Notes: generated by a model not told the origin, from the sequence alone. Counted from the first letter of the stretch, positions 17,868-26,819 are shown. The stretch is DNA of 64,000 nucleotides from Gordonia sp. SL306 (GCF_026625785.1 NZ_CP113063.1:2666001-2730000); one strand, 5' to 3'. Translations and numbers: made by a program.

Positions 17868-18665
17868 GTGGCCTCGCCAATCGAGCCCGAATCACACGCA
17901 GGCAGAGAAGTCGTGGGAGCTGTCCTCAAAGCCTGCGCGCTGCTCGAGAACTTCGGTGCCGACCGCCCGGTGTGGACGCTGAACGAGCTGACTGCCGCCA
18001 GTGGCATGAACAAGACGACGGTGCACCGCCTCATGGCGACATTGATCCACGCAGGCTGGGTCGATCGGACCGGCGAGGGCGCATATCGGATTGCGATGCC
18101 GGTTTTCGAGGTCGGCTCTGCCGCCCTGATCAAGCTCGACATACGTTCGGCGGCAAGGCCATTGATGGTCCAGTTGGCCGAAGCATTCGGGGATACGGCT
18201 TATCTGATGGTCCCCGCGGAGCAGGGGGCGGTGTGCATCGACCGCCTCGAAGGCAAGAATCCGCTCATCGTTGCCGGGATCAACATCGGGTCGGTGATGC
18301 CATATCATGCCGCCGCCGGCCCGATCGTCATGCTTGCCAACTCGGAAGATATTCGCACGCAATGGATTCGCGATGATCTCCCGTCCTTCACCGACCGAAC
18401 CCTCACGGATGTGGAAGGGCTCACGGCGCATCTCGAGAGTGTGCGTGAGGCGGGGTACTCGGTGAGCGATTCCGACTATCTGGCCGGTGTCGCTGCCGTG
18501 GCGGCGCCGATCTTCGGCCGCGCGGGAGCGATCGTGGCATCGATCAGCATCGGCGGCCGGGTCGAGTCGTTTCAAGGCGCGGCCCTCGACGAAAGAGTGG
18601 ACGGCGTGCTCGACGCCGCTGCGCGGGTCACCAGGGTCATGCAGGCGCTGCCGCAGCAGGGCTGA
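17868..18665 (+). CDS. IclR-family transcriptional regulator
   Basis: 265 aa. The N-terminal winged HTH (VWTLNELTAASGMNKTTVHRL) is followed by the GAF-like effector domain (AGINIGSVMPYHAAAGPIVM, SDSDYLAGVAAVAAPIFG). GTG start with GGAAG about 15 bp upstream; the start is moderately certain. Divergent from the lyase-hydratase-transporter-ligase operon, which is its likely target, with a small carboxylate as likely effector. Confidence 0.9.
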   Translation: MASPIEPESHAGREVVGAVLKACALLENFGADRPVWTLNELTAASGMNKTTVHRLMATLIHAGWVDRTGEGAYRIAMPVFEVGSAALIKLDIRSAARPLMVQLAEAFGDTAYLMVPAEQGAVCIDRLEGKNPLIVAGINIGSVMPYHAAAGPIVMLANSEDIRTQWIRDDLPSFTDRTLTDVEGLTAHLESVREAGYSVSDSDYLAGVAAVAAPIFGRAGAIVASISIGGRVESFQGAALDERVDGVLDAAARVTRVMQALPQQG

Positions 18666-19207
18666 CGAGTCTGCTCCGCGAGGGCGTGGAGCGTGCGCTC
18701 AGTAACGAATTCGCCTCGAAACAGCGTCTTCTCTTGACAAGTTTTGTGAGACGGCTCACTGGCGTCTGAAACGATGAAATACCAGCGCACACCTGGTTTT
18801 GGCACTGGGTGACACGGATGGCTGGTGCGCATGAGGCGACTTCCAGGTGTCCGTATTTGGGCTTTTCTCAGGTTTGTATATCAATCTGTTATCTGCCACG
18901 ACAACAGACGTCGAGTCTGTGCAGCACGAGAAAGTCGAGTAGGTATGCGGATCAAGCCCGCATGCGCAACCCGAGGTCTCGCGTCGGCTATCGGGGCCAA
19001 GACCGCCACCGTGGCCGTCTGAGCGAAGCTCGGGCCAGACCCTGAATCCAGACGGGTCGGTTGCGTCATGCGTCCGGGACACATCGTCCCGCAGTCAAAC
19101 AAGTCCATTCACAGCGGTATCCACGTCGCCGGTGCGCCCTCGCGCGTCGGAGGTTGTCCGCTGTCGGCCGATAGACCGGCCGCACAACGCATCAGGAATT
19201 CAATCTC
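18666..19207. other. Gene-free 542-bp region, structured leader of the transglycosylase gene
   Basis: No convincing gene on either strand. It is less GC-rich than its surroundings around 18850-18910. TTGACA at 18734-18739 resembles a -35 element, but the -10 at 17 bp (CACTGG) is weak. Several hairpins could form: GTGAG/CTCAC (18746-18759), ACAGAC/GTCTGT (18904-18920), CGGGAC/GTCCCG (19075-19091) and GTTGT/ACAAC (19153-19188) enclosing CGGCC/GGCCG. I could not match it to the c-di-AMP (ydaO) riboswitch that precedes some actinobacterial rpf genes. Confidence 0.4.
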
Positions 19208-19834
19208 ATGTTCGTCATCTCCACATCGTTGAAGCATGCCCGCAGCATGTCTCGTAAGCGCTTCGCTCACGCCGTCGGCGCCGCCACCCTCGCGGTCACC
19301 GCGGTGGCCACCGTCGGCTCGATCAGCAACGCAGAGCCCGCTCAGGCGGAGAAGCAGCACCATGCCTCGGCAGCGGCGTCAGACAAGCACATCGAAGCGG
19401 TCGCCGACACCAGCACGGCGAACAAGCCCAAGCCTGCGCCTGCTCCGGCACCTGTGGTGGCGCCCAAGCCGGTGCCCGCCCCGGCCCCTGCCCCGGCGCC
19501 CACGCCTGTGTACGCGAACAACCTCGACGGCTGGATCCGCCAGTCCCTCGACATCCTGGCCAAGAACAACATCCCAGCCAGCTACGACGGGATCATGCGG
19601 AACGTGATGCGCGAGTCGACCGGTAACCCGCAGGCCATCAACCTGTATGACTCGAATGCCGCCGCAGGCATCCCGTCCAAGGGCCTGCTGCAGGTGATCG
19701 ATCCGACCTTCGCCACCTACCACGTGCAGGGCACCAAGTTCGACGTGTGGGACCCGGTCGCGAACATTGTCGCCGCCTGCAATTACGCAGCGCAGACCTA
19801 TGGATCGATGGACAACGTCAACTCGGCGTACTGA
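19208..19834 (+). CDS. Secreted transglycosylase-like (SLT domain) protein
   Basis: 208 aa. The ATG at 19208 has AGGAA 10 bp upstream; an internal ATG at 19247 (MSRKRFAHAVG) would give a more classical signal peptide and is a real alternative. A basic n-region and hydrophobic stretch (to about residue 40) are followed by an Ala-rich stretch, then a Pro/Ala linker (residues 73-100), then an SLT/lysozyme-like domain. The probable catalytic Glu is E136 in NVMRESTGNP, with SKGLLQVIDPTF the usual second motif. It would cleave or remodel peptidoglycan outside the membrane, similar to Rpf-like or resuscitation-type muralytic proteins. Confidence 0.85.
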   Translation: MFVISTSLKHARSMSRKRFAHAVGAATLAVTAVATVGSISNAEPAQAEKQHHASAAASDKHIEAVADTSTANKPKPAPAPAPVVAPKPVPAPAPAPAPTPVYANNLDGWIRQSLDILAKNNIPASYDGIMRNVMRESTGNPQAINLYDSNAAAGIPSKGLLQVIDPTFATYHVQGTKFDVWDPVANIVAACNYAAQTYGSMDNVNSAY

Positions 19835-19862
19835 CCCGAGCCACGCGACAGGCCTCGACTGA

Positions 19863-19907
19863 CTGGCCGCACCTTCTGTTCCTCTCGGAACATGGGGGTG
19901 CGGCCAG
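19863..19907. terminator. Strong hairpin between convergent genes
   Basis: CTGGCCGCACC (19863-19873) pairs perfectly with GGTGCGGCCAG (19897-19907). It sits between the transglycosylase stop (19834) and the end of the convergent SDR gene (19938). There is no clear U-tract, so it may be a bidirectional intrinsic terminator of the actinobacterial type. Confidence 0.7.
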
Positions 19908-19937
19908 AGTCGTTTCGGAAGGCGTCAACGACGGGGA

Positions 19938-20723
19938 TCAGTGCGGGAGTACCGCCGACCAGCCGCCGTCGATCATGAGATTCGTTCCCGTGACGTAACC
20001 GGATTCGTCTGAGGCGAGGAAGACCGCATAGCCGACTACGTCGGCGGGGGTGCCGATCCGCCCGAGCGGGATGGCCGAGGCGATCTGGTGCATCGGGTGG
20101 CGGTCGTCGAGAAGTGTTGCCTCCGATTGAGCGGTGCGGATCATGCCCGGGCTGATGCAATTGGCGCGGATTCCCGTCGGCGCACCCTCGGCCGCAATCT
20201 GTTTCGTCATCGCCACCACGGCGCCCTTCGACGCGGTGTGTGCGAGACGGGAGTTGGTGACCGAGCCGGTCACCCCGGCCGTCGAACCGACGAGGATGAT
20301 CGATCCGGATCTGCTGGCGGACAAGTACTTCCACGCGTACTTGACCGGCAGGAACACCAAGTCCACCTCGTGGGACATCACGAGATGCCAATCCTCGATG
20401 GTGATCTGGTCGACCGGGGCGAACGTGGCGAACCCGGCGTTCGCATAAAGGATGTCGATGCGCCCGGTCACCTCGCCGATACCGGTGATCCAGCGGGCGA
20501 CCGCGTCCTCGTCGGTGAGGTCGATCGGATGCGCACCGACCATCGTCCCACCTGCAGCGGTGACCAGGTCGACGGTCTCCGCGCCCCGCACACGGTCGAT
20601 GTCACAGCCGTACACGGTCGCGCCTTCGGCGGCAAAGCGCCGCGCGGCCTCTCGGCCCTGCCCACTCGCGGTTCCGGTGATCACCGCGACCTTGCCATCC
20701 AGACGTCCTCGCGCCGTTGTCAT
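19938..20723 (-). CDS. Short-chain dehydrogenase/reductase with Tyr-to-His at the catalytic position
   Basis: 261 aa, classical SDR fold. Cofactor motif TGTASGQG; a conserved Asp in CDIDR suggests NAD preference; structural NAG in YANAG; Ser147 in ILVGSTAG. The catalytic YxxxK should be at 162-166, but the sequence is HTASK: His162 (codon CAC) replaces Tyr, with Lys166 kept. It may work differently, be weakly active, or have another role. Overlaps the next SDR gene by 4 bp (ATGA), so the two are cotranslated and could form one complex or act in sequence in the aromatic-degradation cluster. Confidence 0.85.
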   Translation of the reverse strand: MTTARGRLDGKVAVITGTASGQGREAARRFAAEGATVYGCDIDRVRGAETVDLVTAAGGTMVGAHPIDLTDEDAVARWITGIGEVTGRIDILYANAGFATFAPVDQITIEDWHLVMSHEVDLVFLPVKYAWKYLSASRSGSIILVGSTAGVTGSVTNSRLAHTASKGAVVAMTKQIAAEGAPTGIRANCISPGMIRTAQSEATLLDDRHPMHQIASAIPLGRIGTPADVVGYAVFLASDESGYVTGTNLMIDGGWSAVLPH

Positions 20724-21457
20724 CGGCGCACCGCGGAACGTAGGAGGGCATCGGAGATCGACTTGACGCCCCCGTGCGACGTCGCGCCGCCGTCCACCGT
20801 GATCTCGGCCCCGGTGGTGTACGCGGCGGCATCCCCCAGGAGATACTCGACTGTTCCCGCGACCTCGTCGGGGCTACCGGCCCGACCGAGGTCGGTCTCG
20901 GCGATCGACGATGTACGGAACTCGGTCGGGGCGGATGCGGTCATCGCGGTGTCGATGAAGCCGGGATGCACAATGTTGACTCGAATCCCCTTCTCGCCGA
21001 GGGCGAGTGCGGACGTATGCGTGAGTCCCCGCAGTGCCCACTTGCTGGTCGTGTACGCGATCGGATAGTGAGCGGTGAGGGCGGCGATCGAGCCGATGTT
21101 GACGATCGAGGCGCCTGGCGGCATCAGCGGGGAGAGGGCCTGGATCGCGAGCATGGGACCGATCACGTTCACCGAATAGGCGGCGCTCATGTCGTCGACC
21201 GTCACGGCGTCCAAACGCGCACGGCGAGTGATGCCCGCGCAGTTGACGAGTCCATGAATCCCTTGAACGGCCAGTTCACCTGCCAGGGCGGACCATAGCC
21301 CGGGGTCGGTCACGTCGAAGGCACGCACACCGTCGCTCTGGGCAGAGTCGAGTCCGACGACTCGGGCGCCCGAGTCGGCGATTCGCCGGCTGATCGCCGC
21401 GCCGATGCCGCCACCGGCACCCGTCACCACGATGGTTCGGCCTGTCAGATCTGTCAT
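20720..21457 (-). CDS. Short-chain dehydrogenase/reductase
   Basis: 245 aa. TGAGGGIG cofactor motif, LDSAQ acid (NAD type), NCAGI, Ser in NIGSIAALT and intact YTTSK catalytic motif. AGGAGG lies 5 bp upstream of the ATG at 21457, deciding the start over a longer frame. First gene of a two-gene SDR unit. Likely oxidizes an alcohol intermediate (for example a cis-diol or hydroxy side chain) in the pathway encoded by the divergent oxygenase operon; substrate not readable. Confidence 0.88.
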   Translation of the reverse strand: MTDLTGRTIVVTGAGGGIGAAISRRIADSGARVVGLDSAQSDGVRAFDVTDPGLWSALAGELAVQGIHGLVNCAGITRRARLDAVTVDDMSAAYSVNVIGPMLAIQALSPLMPPGASIVNIGSIAALTAHYPIAYTTSKWALRGLTHTSALALGEKGIRVNIVHPGFIDTAMTASAPTEFRTSSIAETDLGRAGSPDEVAGTVEYLLGDAAAYTTGAEITVDGGATSHGGVKSISDALLRSAVRR

Positions 21458-21522
21458 CGAGACCTCCTGATCGGCACTCAGGATCGCGGCAACCGCCGAT
21501 GCTCGGGAAGAAGTGATACCTG

Positions 21523-21546
21523 ATAGGCGATATCGAGACGGCCTAT
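21523..21546. promoter_or_regulatory. Inverted repeat upstream of the SDR pair
   Basis: ATAGGC (21523-21528) and GCCTAT (21541-21546), separated by 12 bp, in the 103-bp gap between the LysR stop (21561) and the SDR start (21457). A candidate regulator site for the SDR unit; LysR binding is a guess. Confidence 0.35.
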
Positions 21547-21560
21547 AGGTGATCGACGTG

Positions 21561-22496
21561 TCAGCGCGCGGCGATCTCCTCGACCACACCCCGCAACCAT
21601 GCGTGCGCCGGATCGGCGGTGTGAATCGGATGCCACCACAGCGCTTCCTTCAGCGGAGCGATATCGCCGGGGCACGGCATCACCCGCACGCCGTCGATCG
21701 GTCGAAGGCGTTCGGCGAGCGACTTCTGCAGAAGGGCGACTCGGCGGGTGCCGGTGACCAGAAAAGGCACGGCCAGAAAGGATTCGACGACGACGTCGAT
21801 CCTCGGTTCGACGCCGAGGATCTGGAGTTGGCGCAGCGCGGGAGTGAACGCGGTCGGGCCGTGAAAGGTCACCACCCACGGCGATCGCCTCAGGTCGTCG
21901 AGGGTCAACTCGTCCCCGATCTCGGCATTGTCCGCCGAACAGACGCAGACCCAGTCATCGGTCGGGAAATCGATCGCAGGCATGCCGGTGATGAATCCGT
22001 GTGGCATCACGATGCCGTCGACAGCGCGGAGTGTGTCATCGGCGTGATCGACCGCGTACGGCGTGTTCTGCTCGAGCCGCAACTGCACACCGGGCGCGCG
22101 TTCGTGCAGCAATCGGGCGAGTGGTTCGCCCACACGCAGTGCGCCGTAGTCGGTGACCACCAGCGTGAAGGTGCGGTCGGCGGTCTCGGGATCGAACGTC
22201 GGGGCGGCGTCGAACACGCGCTGCACGGATTGGATCGCACTCACGACAAGCGGTCTCAGATGCGCTGCCAGAGGCGTGAGCTCGTAGCGATTTCCGGATC
22301 GCCTCAGCAGGGGATCGTCGAAGTGCCTGCGCAGTCGTCCCAGGGCGGCACTCGCGCTCGGCTGGCTCACGCCCAGGCGTTCCGCGGCTCGCGAGACATT
22401 GCGCTCATCGAGCAGTGTCTCCAGTGCGACCAGCAGGTTCAGGTCCAGGTTGCGCAGTTGCCTCGTTGTCCCTGCGTGCGCACCACTATCACTCAT
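21561..22496 (-). CDS. LysR-family transcriptional regulator
   Basis: 311 aa from the ATG at 22496 (the frame extends 79 codons upstream into the divergent promoter and gene, rejected). N-terminal HTH: LDLNLLVALETLLDERNVSRA and GVSQPSASAALGRLR, the NodD/SyrM-like subtype. The effector domain begins near residue 100 (FTLVVTDYGALRVG). Divergent from the monooxygenase operon and followed by the SDR pair, so it probably controls both halves of the aromatic cluster. Confidence 0.9.
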   Translation of the reverse strand: MSDSGAHAGTTRQLRNLDLNLLVALETLLDERNVSRAAERLGVSQPSASAALGRLRRHFDDPLLRRSGNRYELTPLAAHLRPLVVSAIQSVQRVFDAAPTFDPETADRTFTLVVTDYGALRVGEPLARLLHERAPGVQLRLEQNTPYAVDHADDTLRAVDGIVMPHGFITGMPAIDFPTDDWVCVCSADNAEIGDELTLDDLRRSPWVVTFHGPTAFTPALRQLQILGVEPRIDVVVESFLAVPFLVTGTRRVALLQKSLAERLRPIDGVRVMPCPGDIAPLKEALWWHPIHTADPAHAWLRGVVEEIAAR

Positions 22497-22550
22497 GGCT
22501 ATACAGCGTATCGGCAACTGAGTATTCCCAAATAGTGATCCCCGCCTCAG

Positions 22551-22566
22551 TGTGGTTGGCACCACA
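22551..22566. promoter_or_regulatory. Inverted repeat before the monooxygenase gene
   Basis: TGTGGT-TGGC-ACCACA, perfect 6-bp arms, 18 bp upstream of the monooxygenase ATG. A smaller palindrome ATAC-AGC-GTAT at 22501-22511 adjoins the LysR start and may be the autoregulatory half. Both are candidates for LysR control. Confidence 0.4.
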
Positions 22567-22584
22567 CCAACAGGAGTTGCTGCG

Positions 22585-23706
22585 ATGTCACCACTGAACG
22601 TTCTCGTCATCGGCGCCGGCGTCGCCGGCGCCGCGACCGCGATCCTGCTCGCCGAGCGCGGGATCGACGTCGACCTCATCGACGTCAAAGCAGATGTGCC
22701 GACCTCGGGGTCGGGGATCACGCTGCAGGGCAATGCCTTGCGCGTTCTTCGTGACCTGGGCGTCTGGGACGAGGCGAGTTCGCACGGCTACTGCTTCGAC
22801 ACACTCGGTTTCCGTGCGCCCGACGGAACCCTGCTCGCAGAACTGCCCGATGCGCGCACCGGCGGTGAGGACCTGCCGGCGACCATGGGCATGTATCGTC
22901 CGACGCTCGCACGAATCCTGCTCGAGCACGCTGCGTCGCTCGGAGTGAAGGCGCGGTTCGGTGTCTGCGTCCAGGAACTCGACCGCGACGACACGGGCGT
23001 GACCGCGACATTCGAGGACCAGACGAATGGCCGTTACGACCTCGTGGTCGGTGCCGATGGGCTCCGGTCCCGGACCAGGTCCCAGATCGGGATCGACATC
23101 GAACCGCAGGGCACCGGCATGGGTATCTGGCGGGTCTTCGCACCGCGACCGGACTCGGTGACCCGTACCGACCTGACGTACGGGGGCACCTGCTACATCG
23201 CCGGATACTGCCCGACGGGGCGGGACACGTTGTACGCCTATCTGGTCGAAGACGCCCAGGACCGCAGTGCGCTGACACCGGACGAGGCCCTCGAGACCAT
23301 GCGGACGTTGGCCGCCGACTATCACGGCCCCTGGGACGACATCCGCGATGGGATGACCGACTCCTCCCGCATCAACTACACCCGCTTCGAATCCCATGTG
23401 GTGGACGGCCCGTGGCATCGGGGTCGGGTCGTGCTGATCGGCGACGCCGCGCACAGCTGCCCGCCCACCTTGGCGCAAGGTGCGGCACAGGCATTGGAGG
23501 ATGCGGCCGTGCTGGCCGACGTGGTCGTGAAGCACCACGACATCGACGATGCCATGTGGGACGAGTTCACCGATCGCCGGCTCGAGCGCGCCAAGGCCGT
23601 CGTCGATTCGTCGGTCCAGCTCGGGCGCTGGATGCTCGACCACGAACAGGGCGACGTCCCCGGCCTCATGCATCGAATCAGCGAGATTCTCACCATCCCA
23701 GCCTGA
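22585..23706 (+). CDS. FAD-dependent aromatic monooxygenase (PHBH family)
   Basis: 373 aa; ATG 22585 with AGGAG 9 bp upstream. All three flavoprotein hydroxylase motifs are present: GAGVAGAATAILLAERG (FAD), DLVVGADGLRSRTR (DG motif) and LIGDAAHSCPPTLAQG (GD motif). Enzymes of this family hydroxylate phenolic or heteroaromatic acids with NAD(P)H and O2. As first gene of an operon with an extradiol dioxygenase, it probably makes the catechol-type substrate for ring cleavage. Confidence 0.9.
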   Translation: MSPLNVLVIGAGVAGAATAILLAERGIDVDLIDVKADVPTSGSGITLQGNALRVLRDLGVWDEASSHGYCFDTLGFRAPDGTLLAELPDARTGGEDLPATMGMYRPTLARILLEHAASLGVKARFGVCVQELDRDDTGVTATFEDQTNGRYDLVVGADGLRSRTRSQIGIDIEPQGTGMGIWRVFAPRPDSVTRTDLTYGGTCYIAGYCPTGRDTLYAYLVEDAQDRSALTPDEALETMRTLAADYHGPWDDIRDGMTDSSRINYTRFESHVVDGPWHRGRVVLIGDAAHSCPPTLAQGAAQALEDAAVLADVVVKHHDIDDAMWDEFTDRRLERAKAVVDSSVQLGRWMLDHEQGDVPGLMHRISEILTIPA

Positions 23707-23739
23707 TTCACCTCTGTCACCGACGATCTGGAGATCATC

Positions 23740-24717
23740 ATGACCACGGACACCATTCACGACACCGACCCTGACGCACCAGCTCGGTACGCGTTCACCC
23801 ATCTGCGTCACATCGGCATCGCTGTACCCGACCACGACAAGCAGGTCGAGTTCTACACCCAGAACTGGGGCCTTTCCGAGGTCGGCACCGACGGCGACGT
23901 CACCTATCTGACCGCTGAAGGGTCGCCCGAGAAATACGCGGTACGGGTTCGCCGATCCGCTGACAAGCGGCTCGACCTCATCTCCTTCGGTGCTGTCGAC
24001 AACCAGGCCGTCGACGACCTCGCGGCACGCCTTGGCCGTTCCGGCGTCGACCTGATCGGTGAACCCGGCACGCTGCAGACACCTGGCGGGGGTTACGGTT
24101 TCCGCTTCTTCGACGTCGACGGCAGGACGATCGAGATCTCCGCGGATGTGGCTGTCCGTGAGCACCGCAAGATCGAAGCGGGGGAATCCATCCCGGTGAA
24201 ACTGTCGCACGTCGTGATCAACACCCCGGATCCCGAGTCGACGGTCGCCTTCTACGAGCGCCACTTCGGATTCCGTGTGTCGGACATACTCATGCACCCC
24301 CGGATGGGTCGGATGATGTGGTTCCTGCGCACCAACGCCATGCATCATTCGCTCGCCATCGCGCGCGGACCGCACGTCGCGCTGCACCACGCGTCTTTCG
24401 AGTTGCGCGGCATCGACGAGTACATGCGAGGTACGGGACGGCTGCTGCGATCCGGCACCGAGAAGATCTGGGGCCCAGGACGACACATGGCCGGCAACAA
24501 CACGTTCTCCTATTTCCTGGACCCCAATGGGAACACGATGGAGTACACCACCGAGCTCGAGGTTCTCGACGAGGACACCTGGCATCCCCACCTGCTCGAT
24601 TTCACCCGGCCCGAGGTCGCCGACCAGTGGGGCACCGCGAATGCCATGAACGAATTCGTGGCGAGCCGGTCCTTCAACGACCCGGACAAGGGGCTGTTCG
24701 TGGCGCCGCCGGTGTGA
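23740..24717 (+). CDS. Extradiol (meta-cleavage) dioxygenase, two-domain VOC type
   Basis: 325 aa. Two VOC domains: residues about 20-135 (HLRHIGIAVP) and 150-275. The iron ligands in the C-terminal domain are His157 (LSHVVINTPD), His216 or 217 (VALHHASFELRG) and Glu268 (MEYTTELE). This is the arrangement of type I extradiol dioxygenases such as 2,3-dihydroxybiphenyl 1,2-dioxygenase. It would open the ring of a catechol-like product of the preceding monooxygenase. RBS CTGGAGATCATC before the ATG. Confidence 0.9.
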   Translation: MTTDTIHDTDPDAPARYAFTHLRHIGIAVPDHDKQVEFYTQNWGLSEVGTDGDVTYLTAEGSPEKYAVRVRRSADKRLDLISFGAVDNQAVDDLAARLGRSGVDLIGEPGTLQTPGGGYGFRFFDVDGRTIEISADVAVREHRKIEAGESIPVKLSHVVINTPDPESTVAFYERHFGFRVSDILMHPRMGRMMWFLRTNAMHHSLAIARGPHVALHHASFELRGIDEYMRGTGRLLRSGTEKIWGPGRHMAGNNTFSYFLDPNGNTMEYTTELEVLDEDTWHPHLLDFTRPEVADQWGTANAMNEFVASRSFNDPDKGLFVAPPV

Positions 24718-24757
24718 CGCGACACCCCGACAACCACGTGAGAGAGAGGACAACAGC

Positions 24758-25780
24758 ATGAGATTCGCGACCGTCACCGTCGACGGGGACGCGAGCGCCG
24801 CGGTGGTCACCGACGACGCCGTGTACCTCCTCGATCAGGGCAGGCAGATGATCGACGTGATCGGGCAGGGCCTCGACGGTGCGTTGGCCGAAGGTGCTCG
24901 CGCCGTTGCACGTGGCCGCCGCATCGACCACTCGGATGTCGCGTTCGAGGCTCCCTTGCAACCGCCCAGCATCCGGGACTTCGTCGCGTTCGCCGAACAC
25001 GTCGAAGGTGTCCGTGCGTCCATGCAGGGGGCAGACGGCGTACCTGACGCCTGGTGTGACGCACCGCATTTCTACTTCACCAATCCGTATGCGGTGGTCG
25101 GTCCAAACGCCGTCGTCAGGGCCCCGGGTGGCTCCGAGCAACTCGACTTCGAGCTCGAGGTGGCTGCGGTCGTCGGTACCGCGGGCAGCGATGTCGCGGT
25201 CGGTGCGGCCGCCGATCATATCTTCGGCTACACCATCCTGAACGACTGGTCGGCGCGCGATCTGCAGCGACGCGAGATGGAGATCGGACTCGGTCCGGCC
25301 AAGGGCAAGGATTTCGCGAACTCGCTCGGCCCGGTCATCGTGACCGCCGACGAGTTCACCGATCACGTCGACGACGACGGGTTTCTGGACCTCGCCTGCA
25401 CCGCGCGCGTCAACGGTGAGGAGATCGGTTCCGACGTCACCGCCAACATGGGCTGGTCGTTTGCGGCGATGGTGGCTTTCGCCTCGCGCGACAGCGCGGT
25501 CCGGCCCGGTGATGTGCTGGGTTCCGGGACCATCGGCAACGGGGGTTGCCTGGCCGAACTATGGGGCCGCCGTGGCACTCTCGACCCATCGCCACTACAC
25601 CGCGGTGACGTCGTCGAGCTGACCGTCGAGGGCATCGGAACTCTGCGCAACACCATCGGCTCGCCACGGCCGGCAGGCGTGCCGCTGCCGGCACCACGCA
25701 CCACAGATCAGCAACGTCGCCGGGCCGAGCACGCCGGGCAGTCGCTGACCACGACAGGAGGCATGACACATGACCGCTGA
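24758..25780 (+). CDS. Fumarylacetoacetate hydrolase (FAH) family protein
   Basis: 340 aa. The FAH core has the metal ligands in LDFELEVAAVVG (two Glu) and GYTILNDWSARDLQRRE (Asp), followed by KGKDFANSLGPVIVT and the late GTIGNGGCLAELWG. FAH enzymes hydrolyse, hydrate or decarboxylate ring-cleavage products. AGAGAGAGG lies about 9 bp upstream of ATG 24758. The C-terminal 35 residues are polar and unrelated to the fold. Position after the dioxygenase fits a role on the meta-cleavage product. Confidence 0.88.
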   Translation: MRFATVTVDGDASAAVVTDDAVYLLDQGRQMIDVIGQGLDGALAEGARAVARGRRIDHSDVAFEAPLQPPSIRDFVAFAEHVEGVRASMQGADGVPDAWCDAPHFYFTNPYAVVGPNAVVRAPGGSEQLDFELEVAAVVGTAGSDVAVGAAADHIFGYTILNDWSARDLQRREMEIGLGPAKGKDFANSLGPVIVTADEFTDHVDDDGFLDLACTARVNGEEIGSDVTANMGWSFAAMVAFASRDSAVRPGDVLGSGTIGNGGCLAELWGRRGTLDPSPLHRGDVVELTVEGIGTLRNTIGSPRPAGVPLPAPRTTDQQRRRAEHAGQSLTTTGGMTHDR

Positions 25781-26768
25781 GACCACCCAGCCGTCATCGA
25801 CGGCCCTGGATCGAACCGACCCTGAAGGCGCGATCGCGGCCGCGGCCGCACGATGCTCCAACTGGGGCCGTTGGGGTGAGGACGACGTCCACGGCACCCT
25901 CAACCACATCACCGCCGCCGACCGCCTGCGGGCGGCTGGATTGGTGCGGACCGGGGAGACCCTCAGTCTTGCATTGCCGTTCGACATGGACGGTCCGCAG
26001 AAAGGGTGGCGACGACGCACCAATCCGGTGCACACCATGCTCGACACGGGCATCGAGGCGGAGGCCGGGATTCAGGGATTCCCGCACGGCCTCGGTGGGG
26101 CCGACGACGTGATCGCCATGCCGCTTCAGTGCTCGACGCAGTGGGATGGGCTCGGCCACATCTTCGATCACGGTCGGGCGTGGAACGGCAGGCGATCCGG
26201 TCAGGTGGTGACCTCCGAAGGCGATCGGGTCACCGGCATCGAGACCGCGGCCGGGCGCATGGTGGGCCGCGGAGTACTCCTCGATGTCGGGCGGGAGATC
26301 GGCGACGACGGGGAACTACCCGACGGCTTCGCGATCCTGCCCGAGCACCTGGACCGGACGATCGAGGCGCAGGGATCGGATTCGGCCGTCGGGCGCGCCG
26401 ACTTCGTCTGTGTGCGCACCGGACAGCTCACCCGCGCCCTACGGGACGGATGGGGTGAATACGCCGGAGGCCCTGCTCCAGGTCTGTCGTTCACCACCGC
26501 GGATTGGCTGCGCGACCACGAAATCGCCGGGATCACTACCGATACATGGGGATTCGAGGTCCGCCCGAACGAGTTCGACGTCGCTTTCCAGCCATTGCAT
26601 CAGGTCGTGATCCCTCACATCGGGCTCTACATCGGCGAGATGTGGAACCTCGACGGACTCGCCGCCGCATGCCGGGCGGACGGTCGTTTCGAGTTCATGC
26701 TCGTGGCGCCACCGTTGCCGATCACCGGCGCTGTCGGGTCGCCGATCAATCCGATGGCCATCAGGTGA
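25770..26768 (+). CDS. Cyclase-family (kynurenine-formamidase-like) hydrolase
   Basis: 332 aa; ATG 25770 with AGGAG 9 bp upstream overlaps the FAH gene by 11 bp. The metal-site region reads QCSTQWDGLGHIFDHG, the variant of the HxGTHxDxPxH motif seen in many actinobacterial members of this metal-dependent hydrolase family. VCVRTGQLTR and HQVVIPHIGLYIGEMWNLD match later family segments. Likely hydrolyses an amide, lactone or enol ester in the degradation pathway. Confidence 0.85.
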   Translation: MTAETTQPSSTALDRTDPEGAIAAAAARCSNWGRWGEDDVHGTLNHITAADRLRAAGLVRTGETLSLALPFDMDGPQKGWRRRTNPVHTMLDTGIEAEAGIQGFPHGLGGADDVIAMPLQCSTQWDGLGHIFDHGRAWNGRRSGQVVTSEGDRVTGIETAAGRMVGRGVLLDVGREIGDDGELPDGFAILPEHLDRTIEAQGSDSAVGRADFVCVRTGQLTRALRDGWGEYAGGPAPGLSFTTADWLRDHEIAGITTDTWGFEVRPNEFDVAFQPLHQVVIPHIGLYIGEMWNLDGLAAACRADGRFEFMLVAPPLPITGAVGSPINPMAIR

Positions 26769-26778
26769 GCCCCCCGTT

Positions 26779-26819
26779 GGTCGAGTAGCCCGCGAGGTAC
26801 GAGCGAGCGTATCGAGACC
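26779..26819. repeat. 41-bp dispersed inverted-repeat element, copy 1
   Basis: Starts GGTCGAGTAG and ends GTATCGAGACC; read on the minus strand it begins GGTCTCGATACG and ends CTACTCGACC. The same ends and the same 41-bp length recur at 62955-62995. The arms pair imperfectly, so it can fold into a hairpin. It lies in the 95-bp gap between the cyclase-family gene and the hydrolase gene. Elements with these ends are, to my knowledge, common intergenic repeats in Gordonia-type genomes. Confidence 0.65.

Noticed and set aside
18666..19207. c-di-AMP (ydaO/yuaA) riboswitch before the transglycosylase gene
   Set aside because: I could not find the conserved ydaO core segments; only generic hairpins are visible, so the class is not claimed.
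22588..24810. 740-codon minus-strand frame opposite the monooxygenase and dioxygenase genes
   Set aside because: Antisense shadow from high third-position GC; no domain pattern, and both plus-strand genes have complete catalytic motifs and ribosome binding sites.
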